Assembly: GCA_049416425.1 (NCBI GenBank)
Contig: JBMSHD010000075.1
Span: 1-11,321 of the forward strand
Direction of reading: 5' to 3'
Length of the DNA stretch: 11,321 nt
DNA from: JBMSHD01 sp049416425
GTDB taxonomy: Bacteria > Pseudomonadota > Gammaproteobacteria > Francisellales > Francisellaceae
Below, in pieces: positions 6,832 to 11,321 of this stretch. The notes below the pieces were generated by a model. That model ran no database searches. It was given only the letters and a program-made list of their open reading frames with translations, and had not been told where the DNA came from. Within the stretch, counting starts at the first letter, position 1; every line of letters begins with the position of its first letter. Made by a program: the position numbers and the translations under genes.

Positions 6832-8208
6832 CTAAAATCTCTCCATCATCTTGATGAGCTCTTCCATGCGATTGGCTCTTGAACCTTTGATCAAAATGGT
6901 TCCACCGTTATCGGTATCACCCATAATATCACCCAATTTCATCGCCATTTCTTCCTTGCTGGCAAAATATTGTGCCTTACCACCGCTCTCTTTTACGGTC
7001 AAGCTAAGCAGATTCTTATCACCATAGAGAAAGACTTTATCGATACGACTCTCTGCAATCCAGCGCCCCATCTGACGGTGATACTGTTTTGCCTTATCAC
7101 CCAGCTCACCCATATTGCTCATAATGAACAGCTTCATGCCCTCTGATTGAGAAAGCGTCTCAATGGCCGCCTTTACGGATGGCACACTGGCATTATAACT
7201 GTCATCGATCAGACTAAAACGTGCATTAAGCCGACTTTTAACCATGCGTCCCTGATAGGAATGAAACGACCTTAATGTCGATAATGCCATCTTAAGATCA
7301 ACATCAAAAGACATAGCCAAGGCACAGGCAATTAAGGCATCTTGAACCTGATGGCGACCTGTCAGCGGCAGAAAACCGGCCGCTTTATCGCCGTGATATC
7401 CAAAGGTAACCGCCATGCCTTCATCGACAAAATCCAAGCGCTCAAGATACAGATCTGCTTTGGGGTCTTTTCTCATGCTCAGTGATATTTTTTTACAATT
7501 CAATGACGTCGAAAACAAAACGATTCGCTCATCGTCGAGGTTAATAACCGCCACTCCATCTAGCGGCAAAGACCTCAGCAACTCCCCTTTTTCGGCCATC
7601 ACACCATCCAAAGACTTAAGCTTCTCCAGATGCGATGCCGATACATTGGTGATCGTGGCGATCTGTGGTTTGATTAAATCGGCGAGAACGGCTATCTCGC
7701 CCGGCGAGTTGGTGCCGGCTTCTAACACGACCACATCGGCCTCTTTCGGGGTATCAAACAGCACCATCGGAATGCCAAGATCGTTATTGAAATTCCCCTG
7801 TGAATAATGAACGTTATAATGTGATTTTAAAATACACACCAGCATTTCCTTTACCGTCGTCTTGCCACAGCTGCCGGTGATGGCAATCATCGGCATTTTC
7901 AATGATTGCCGATGAATCTTAGCCAATTGAAGCAATGCCGATTTGGTGTCAGAAACCACAATTTGCGGCACATTCAAATCCTTGATTTTTCTGTCGACCA
8001 TCACCGCCACAGCACCTTTCTCAATGGCGCTGTTAATAAATTCATGCCCATCTCGAATCGCTTTGATGGCGACAAAAAGCTGACCTTCTTTGATCAATCT
8101 TGAGTTGATATTGATTCCGGTGATGGCAACATCTTGTCCCAGATAATCGGCATCGATCTGTAAGACCAGAGATTTAAGGGAATCAACGACAATATTTTTC
8201 ATTTTCAT
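6832..8208 (-). CDS. murF: UDP-MurNAc-tripeptide--D-Ala-D-Ala ligase (MurF)
   Basis: Cytoplasmic ATP-dependent ligase adding D-Ala-D-Ala to UDP-MurNAc-tripeptide, the last soluble step of the muropeptide precursor. Three Mur-ligase domains are visible in 458 residues. The N-terminal substrate domain runs from about 1 to 100. The P-loop ATPase domain has GSCGKTT at 112-118, NFNNDLG at 139-145 and EAGTNSPGEI at 163-172. The C-terminal domain has IDDSYNASVPS at 334-344, MGELG at 366-370 and KGSRANRMEEL at 441-451. The start ATG (or a second ATG two codons later) has AAAGGG inside the end of the preceding nucleotidyltransferase gene. murE is the expected upstream neighbour but is separated from murF by a two-gene insertion. 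Confidence 0.96.
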   Translation of the reverse strand: MKMKNIVVDSLKSLVLQIDADYLGQDVAITGININSRLIKEGQLFVAIKAIRDGHEFINSAIEKGAVAVMVDRKIKDLNVPQIVVSDTKSALLQLAKIHRQSLKMPMIAITGSCGKTTVKEMLVCILKSHYNVHYSQGNFNNDLGIPMVLFDTPKEADVVVLEAGTNSPGEIAVLADLIKPQIATITNVSASHLEKLKSLDGVMAEKGELLRSLPLDGVAVINLDDERIVLFSTSLNCKKISLSMRKDPKADLYLERLDFVDEGMAVTFGYHGDKAAGFLPLTGRHQVQDALIACALAMSFDVDLKMALSTLRSFHSYQGRMVKSRLNARFSLIDDSYNASVPSVKAAIETLSQSEGMKLFIMSNMGELGDKAKQYHRQMGRWIAESRIDKVFLYGDKNLLSLTVKESGGKAQYFASKEEMAMKLGDIMGDTDNGGTILIKGSRANRMEELIKMMERF

Positions 8209-8214
8209 TAATCA

Positions 8215-8529
8215 CTACCCTTTACAAATAGTATGCAAGACTTCATAACCGGCTAAAATACGTTGTTGAAAAGACGGTGGAATCCGCCCCCAGTCAAAAA
8301 TCTGTACCAGAATCGGGATATTTGATGCGCTGACTGCCTCAATAAAGCCCCTGAGTTCACCGATAGGCAAAGGATTGAGATTTTCGGTTCGAATCACCAG
8401 ATCAAGATCACTGCCTTCATGCGCACTGCCATCGACTCGACTGCCATAAGCCCAGATCTCAACGGGTGTTTTGATCTTCGCATCTGCCAGCTGACACAGC
8501 ATGATCCTGTCCTTATCTCGAAGCTTCAT
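8215..8529 (-). CDS. MntA-like minimal nucleotidyltransferase (putative antitoxin)
   Basis: Single-domain minimal nucleotidyltransferase of 104 residues. The signature GSX10DXD is exact: Gly29-Ser30 followed, after ten residues, by Asp41-Leu-Asp43 (GSRVDGSAHEGSDLD). In type VII toxin-antitoxin systems such MntA proteins inactivate the HEPN partner by AMPylating its tyrosine. The third acidic metal ligand, usually an Asp in a later strand, seems to be Gln76 here (PILVQIFDW), though Asp79 is close. The ATG at 8529 has GAGGAAG just upstream and is preferred over a TTG at 8541. The gene overlaps its HEPN partner by 17 bases and ends 6 bases before murF. The family call is firm; the antitoxin role is inferred. 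Confidence 0.8.
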   Translation of the reverse strand: MKLRDKDRIMLCQLADAKIKTPVEIWAYGSRVDGSAHEGSDLDLVIRTENLNPLPIGELRGFIEAVSASNIPILVQIFDWGRIPPSFQQRILAGYEVLHTICKG

Positions 8530-8938
8530 TTTCTTCCTCAATCATTGTAATCAGACTATTAACATCTTCAATAAACAAGGGTATCAAAGGCAAGGTATTT
8601 TCAGCCAAATCGAAACCGTAATCATGGCTGGTGGAATTTCTATTCTCCCGATAGATCAACCATCTCTCAACCTGCTCAAGCGATAGCAAACCATGTTGAG
8701 CCGCATGTCTGAATATATCCTTAAACGGCAGCCGGTCAACGGCTTTTTTTGAATGAAAGTATGGTGTTAATGCCTTTTTTGTCAGCTTACCCGCCTGCTC
8801 AAGAATGATTTCAAACTCTTTAATCACAGCAGATCGATACAATTCATAATCAAGACTATCGTATTGTGACTGTATTAAAAGATCATAGGCTTTTGCCAAT
8901 GTCATGTTACATCGATTAAGAAAACTTGTGTCAATCAT
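8513..8938 (-). CDS. HEPN-domain protein, HI0074 / HepT-like (putative RNase toxin)
   Basis: All-alpha protein of 141 residues in the nucleotidyltransferase-substrate-binding (HI0074) branch of the HEPN superfamily. The diagnostic RX4HXY motif is exact: Arg100, His105 and Tyr107, inside LIYRENRNSTSHDYG. In HepT toxins Arg and His form the RNase site at the dimer interface and the Tyr is the residue AMPylated by MntA. The earlier helix YELYRSAVIKEFEIILE is typical of the family. I prefer ATG 8938 with GGTGA 5 bases upstream; a GTG at 8947 would add three residues. It starts 41 bases after murE and overlaps the nucleotidyltransferase gene. It could instead act as a non-toxic substrate-binding partner, as first proposed for HI0073/HI0074. 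Confidence 0.82.
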   Translation of the reverse strand: MIDTSFLNRCNMTLAKAYDLLIQSQYDSLDYELYRSAVIKEFEIILEQAGKLTKKALTPYFHSKKAVDRLPFKDIFRHAAQHGLLSLEQVERWLIYRENRNSTSHDYGFDLAENTLPLIPLFIEDVNSLITMIEEENEASR

Positions 8939-8979
8939 CACTGTCACCGTTTTTAGGCTTAATCTAGCCGATTGAGAGA

Positions 8980-10572
8980 TTAAAGTCTATGCTTTCGCGA
9001 CCAAAAGTGCTGCACAATCTCTCGCTCATCAAATGGCTCTTTTTCTCCGCTGTGATCAATATAGCGTTCATGCCCTTTGCCGGCCAGCAAAACGATATCC
9101 TCTTTCGTGGCCTGATTTAACGCATATTCAATGGCTTTCTTGCGGTCTGGAATAATTCGATAATTCTCCTTTTTATCAGAAAGCCCTGGCATCATATCTT
9201 CGATAATACTGTCAAAGCTTTCCAGACGATTGTTATCCTCCGTGATAACGATAAAATCAGCAAGCCTCTGAGCACATTTAGCCATTTTTGCGCGTTTGCG
9301 ACGATCTCTATCTCCACCACAGCCAAAGACGCAATAAAGCCGTCCTTTTGACTTCGTCTTCAGCGCTACTAATGCCTTTTTTAAAGCATCACTCGTGTGG
9401 GCAAAATCAATAATGACCACAGGCTCGCCTGGCCTTTTTAGCATTTCCATACGCCCTGGTGCTGGTCTTAAGCCAAAAACAGCATTCAACAGATCAGTAA
9501 AAAAGGTATTATTATACTCTAAAACCATCCCCCCCTGTCTTCTATCTTCTATCTTCTGTCTTCTGCACGATGGTATTTTTAACAGCAGAAATACAGCAAC
9601 AGCCGAAGCCAGATTGGCAATATTATACGCTCCCATCAAATCAACCGTCGTTGAAAAACAGGGTTGCCCATACCAAAAAAGAGTGATATCCATACCGCTG
9701 TTTTTAACGCGATCAATACGAATATAACAATCGGCCTCAGGATCCTGAATGCTGGTAGAAATTATTTTTTTCCTCTTAAAAGACAATTCCTTTGCTAATC
9801 TCTGCCCATAGATATCATCGATATTGATCACCGCCATCTTAATAGAATCAAATTCAAACAGCTTTTTCTTCGCCGTAAAATAATGCTCAAGCGTGCCATG
9901 ATAATCGAGATGATCGCCATCGAGATTGCTAAACACAGCCACATCAAAATTCACATTCGCCACGCGTTTTTGATCGAGCGCATGCGATGAGACTTCCATC
10001 ACCATGTCATTGGCATTTTCATCGACAAATTGCCGCAGTTTTCCCTGTAGCGAAACGGCATCCAACGTGGTATGCGATGAGATTTCAAGCCCAGGGTATA
10101 TGCCATTTCCAATCGTCCCTAAGAAAGCAACCTTGTTCCCTTCATACGCCAATAATTGTGTAATAAAATACGATATCGTTGTTTTGCCATTGGTACCCGT
10201 AACGCCAATGCAATGTTTAAAATTTTTACACGGATCATCATAAAACCAGCTAGACAGTGCCGATAGGTGGGCTCGAATGTCTTTCACCTCAATAAGGTAA
10301 ATCTTATCCAGATCCAACACCTCATTTTTTATCTTTGCCAGATCTTCGCAGATCACAGCAACAGCACCGCGCCCGATCGCCTCTTCAATATAAGCATGAC
10401 CATCAAATTGCTGCCCTTTCATGGCAATAAAGAGATCACCATGCTTCAGTTGACGATGATCTTGATTGAGCTGAGAAATAATGACTTGCTCTGAATCAAC
10501 GGAAACATCAGAGCTATAAATGCACATTCTGAGTTTCTTTAGAAACCTTACAATTTCACCGAATGTCTTCAT
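8980..10572 (-). CDS. murE: UDP-MurNAc-dipeptide--meso-diaminopimelate ligase (MurE)
   Basis: Cytoplasmic ATP-dependent ligase that adds the third stem-peptide residue to UDP-MurNAc-L-Ala-D-Glu. Motifs in order: HGDLFIAMKG (44-53), P-loop GVTGTNGKTT (123-132), SSHALDQ (195-201), DGDHLDYHGTLEHYFTAKKKLF (218-239, holding the lysine usually carbamoylated), APGRMEML (371-378), FAHTSDALKKAL (390-401), GCGGDRDRRKR (417-427) and AGKGHERY (497-504). The amino-acid selectivity motif, DNPR in diaminopimelate enzymes, reads DNNR (446-449). At 530 residues it is longer than usual (about 495), partly because of a repeat-derived in-frame insertion at 336-348. The start has only a weak Shine-Dalgarno. Confidence 0.95.
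   Translation of the reverse strand: MKTFGEIVRFLKKLRMCIYSSDVSVDSEQVIISQLNQDHRQLKHGDLFIAMKGQQFDGHAYIEEAIGRGAVAVICEDLAKIKNEVLDLDKIYLIEVKDIRAHLSALSSWFYDDPCKNFKHCIGVTGTNGKTTISYFITQLLAYEGNKVAFLGTIGNGIYPGLEISSHTTLDAVSLQGKLRQFVDENANDMVMEVSSHALDQKRVANVNFDVAVFSNLDGDHLDYHGTLEHYFTAKKKLFEFDSIKMAVINIDDIYGQRLAKELSFKRKKIISTSIQDPEADCYIRIDRVKNSGMDITLFWYGQPCFSTTVDLMGAYNIANLASAVAVFLLLKIPSCRRQKIEDRRQGGMVLEYNNTFFTDLLNAVFGLRPAPGRMEMLKRPGEPVVIIDFAHTSDALKKALVALKTKSKGRLYCVFGCGGDRDRRKRAKMAKCAQRLADFIVITEDNNRLESFDSIIEDMMPGLSDKKENYRIIPDRKKAIEYALNQATKEDIVLLAGKGHERYIDHSGEKEPFDEREIVQHFWSRKHRL
9529..9565. repeat. Heptamer tandem repeat plus C7 tract inside murE
   Basis: Four copies of T[G/A]TCTTC (9536-9563) follow a run of seven C (9529-9535) on the plus strand. 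Read on the coding strand they give CRRQKIEDRRQGG (MurE 336-348), a hydrophilic segment with no counterpart in the family that falls just before the conserved LLNAVFGL...APGRME block. The unit is 7 bases, so gain or loss of a single copy would shift the reading frame. AGAAGA-type heptamer arrays of this kind occur as dispersed repeats in other genomes. Confidence 0.8.
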
Positions 10573-10600
10573 GGCTTTACATTGTTATTTGCATAATGAC

Positions 10601-10609
10601 AGTATAACA
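10601..10609 (-). promoter_or_regulatory. Extended -10 promoter candidate for murE
   Basis: TGTTATACT (10609-10601) is a good extended -10 element 29 bases upstream of the murE ATG. No good -35 exists at the right distance (TTCCCT at 10629-10624). Directly upstream is an inverted repeat, GCACAT (10636-10631) and ATGTGC (10616-10611) with a 14-base gap, which could be a regulator site. Confidence 0.4.
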
Positions 10610-10680
10610 AGCACATTCATATTAGGGAACATGTGCAAAATAACTTCCCATAATAATATAACCACTGTGAAACCCTGTCT

Positions 10681-10740
10681 CTCGTCATTGCCGCGACAGA
10701 GTGAAATGGAGCAATAAAGCAATAGCTTTATCCATTGAAC
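10681..10740. repeat. Degenerate REP-like element with bulged hairpin
   Basis: The sequence opens CTCGTCATTGCCGCGACAGA, which resembles the CGTCATTGCGAGC start of a widespread bacterial REP family. It continues into a hairpin: outer arms AATGGA (10705-10710) and TCCATT (10731-10736), inner arms TAAAGC (10715-10720) and GCTTTA (10725-10730), loop AATA, with a four-base bulge on one side. The match to the REP family is partial. There is no T-tract on the minus strand after the hairpin. Confidence 0.45.
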
Positions 10741-10883
10741 GCCTGCAGTATGGACGGTACAGGGCTATTTGTCAGCCGATACAGGACAGTAGCGGCGCCA
10801 CAAAGCAATCTAGCTGATCAGTGTAACATTGGCAATGCTACTGATGGCTTTTGCCTAAGCGGATACGATTTTTGCCGCGCTCA

Positions 10884-10916
10884 CGATGATCAGATGGATC
10901 ATCGCCAAGCGATGAT
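10884..10916. other. Two mutually exclusive hairpins
   Basis: CGATGATC (10884-10891) pairs perfectly with GATCATCG (10897-10904). The same central strand, as ATCATCGC (10898-10905), pairs perfectly with GCGATGAT (10909-10916). Each is an 8-bp stem with a loop of 5 or 3 bases, and both cannot form at once. This is the geometry of a switch or of a decayed palindromic repeat. No promoter or start codon ties it to a known gene. Confidence 0.45.
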
Positions 10917-10985
10917 GACGATTATTGCACCTGGTTATGCCTTGCAAGGAAAAAAGAATTTATGCCAGACACATCCCTAGGCGAG

Positions 10986-11037
10986 AAAAATAAAATATTA
11001 CAATGCTGGCATCGCCTCACTCCAAACGATGCCAACA
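10986..11037 (-). terminator. Intrinsic terminator of the candidate small RNA
   Basis: Uninterrupted 14-bp stem, TGTTGGCATCGTTT (11037-11024) with AGGCGATGCCAGCA (11017-11004), six-base loop, then TTGTAATATTTTATTTTT. The stem is strong; the T-tract is broken by G and A early on, so efficiency is uncertain. Confidence 0.55.
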
Positions 11038-11120
11038 AGGGATGCTTTCGCATCAAACAGAAGGTCTGCCCCATCGACAAACCTTCCATCACCCCTAAAG
11101 TACTCCCTTCTTTATCGGGT
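10986..11120 (-). ncRNA. Candidate new small RNA with three hairpins and intrinsic terminator
   Basis: About 135 bases transcribed leftwards from the promoter at 11127-11155. Hairpin 1: GAAGGTTTGTC (11086-11076) pairs with GGCAGACCTTC (11070-11060), 11 bp with two G-U pairs, loop GATGG. Hairpin 2: GATGC-GAAA-GCATC (11054-11041), a GNRA tetraloop on this strand only. Hairpin 3: 14 bp (11037-11024 with 11017-11004) with three G-U pairs and loop GGAGTG, followed by a T-rich tail (11003-10986). The G-U pairs and GNRA loop favour function as RNA from the minus strand. GGA triplets occur at the 5' end, at the base of hairpin 1 and in loop 3. I do not recognise it as 6S, tmRNA, RNase P, SRP RNA or a known riboswitch. 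Confidence 0.6.
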
Positions 11121-11126
11121 AAGACA

Positions 11127-11155
11127 AGAATATTACACTCAAAAAACAAAGTCAA
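11127..11155 (-). promoter_or_regulatory. Sigma-70 promoter of the candidate small RNA
   Basis: TTGACT (11155-11150), a 17-base spacer and TATTCT (11132-11127), with an A/T-rich UP-like stretch directly upstream (about 11156-11180). Initiation would be near 11120. There is no coding gene downstream for over 500 bases, so the product is most simply an RNA. Confidence 0.6.
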
Positions 11156-11281
11156 TAGTTTATTTAAACTTTTTATTCTATTTGATAGACTTTAATATAT
11201 AGATGGCAAGAAGAACAGCCCTCGAATCTTGTTGCCCAATTGCCACAATTTTGATATTTTATTACAAATTCTGAAAACTCC

Positions 11282-11319
11282 CCAAAATTTTGGCATTGCT
11301 GTTATGGACATGGTATAAA
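11282..11319 (+). promoter_or_regulatory. Outward promoter with overlapping palindrome at the right edge
   Basis: TTGGCA (11290-11295), an 18-base spacer and TATAAA (11314-11319) preceded by TGG (extended -10) form a plausible sigma-70 promoter pointing out of the window. A perfect 12-bp palindrome, CCAAAATTTTGG (11282-11293), overlaps the -35, where a repressor could bind. The gene it would serve lies beyond the edge. Confidence 0.45.
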
Positions 11320-11321
11320 GG

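Larger units (their letters stand above)
10573..11321. other. Gene-free, structured intergenic region upstream of murE
   Basis: No protein family is recognisable on either strand. From left to right it holds the murE promoter candidate, a REP-like hairpin (10681-10740), a more GC-rich structured segment (about 10740-10960), a candidate small RNA transcribed leftwards (10986-11120) with its promoter, an AT-rich stretch (11156-11280), and a plus-strand promoter with palindrome at the right edge. The longest open frames (10735-10980 plus, 10962-11195 plus, 10922-11089 minus) have no recognisable homology. Confidence 0.6.

Noticed and set aside
8215..8938. Insertion sequence or integron carrying the HEPN pair
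   Set aside because: No transposase, inverted terminal repeats or target duplications are visible around the pair.
9529..9565. CRISPR array
   Set aside because: The repeats are 7 bases long, directly adjacent, without spacers, and lie inside murE.
10735..10980. Plus-strand 81-codon open frame
   Set aside because: It has no credible Shine-Dalgarno, lies over palindromic sequence, and its translation resembles no family I know.
10922..11089. Minus-strand 55-codon frame with an ATG after AGGGGTG and a CxxC pair
   Set aside because: It runs straight through the 14-bp terminator stem and T-tract, has no recognisable family, and is better explained as sequence of the structured RNA.
10962..11195. 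Plus-strand 77-codon open frame
   Set aside because: It is antisense to the candidate small RNA and its promoter, and its composition is not protein-like.
10573..11321. tRNA, rRNA, tmRNA, 6S, RNase P or SRP RNA
   Set aside because: None of the conserved sequences of these RNAs could be found, and the hairpin arrangement does not match them.

Overview
The window reads as a chromosomal segment of a gammaproteobacterium related to Francisella (Francisellaceae / Fastidiosibacteraceae type). Two things point there. The pantothenate operon carries a DUF2520 gene of the PanG type, which was described as the ketopantoate reductase of Francisella. The SspA protein also resembles Francisella SspA as I remember it (CPYS near the N-terminus, SPNG, YIDERxPAP). 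Base composition looks clearly less AT-rich than Francisella itself, so a relative is more likely than the genus. The genus assignment is inference.

Every recognisable protein gene lies on the minus strand, so transcription runs from right to left. From the right edge: (i) 10573-11321 has no protein gene. It holds an outward plus-strand promoter at the edge, a strong minus-strand promoter followed by a three-hairpin RNA ending in a terminator (candidate new small RNA, about 10986-11120), a structured segment of unknown nature, and a REP-like repeat. (ii) 6832-10572 is a murein block, murE and murF, split by a HEPN/nucleotidyltransferase pair that matches the HepT/MntA (type VII toxin-antitoxin) motifs. 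(iii) 2935-6749 starts at a near-consensus promoter and runs sspA, sohB, holB, yhbY, hemB with short gaps or overlaps, ending in a weak terminator. (iv) 265-2807 is the pantothenate operon with its own promoter: a broken panG, then panB, panC and panD, coupled by overlaps. (v) 1-264 is a gene-free left flank with a perfect REP-like palindrome and smaller hairpins.

Together the genes cover UDP-MurNAc-peptide assembly, transcription control by SspA, membrane proteolysis, DNA polymerase clamp loading, 50S ribosome assembly, porphobilinogen synthesis and pantothenate/CoA synthesis. The pantothenate route is intact here for PanB, PanC and PanD. The NADPH-binding part of PanG has been lost by an internal deletion with frameshift, so ketopantoate reduction must come from another enzyme, or the route is failing. 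Repeat elements, a repeat inside murE and a decayed biosynthetic gene fit a host-associated, slowly degrading genome.

The best candidates for something undescribed are the small RNA near 11.0-11.15 kb and the toxin-antitoxin-like pair placed between two essential murein genes.
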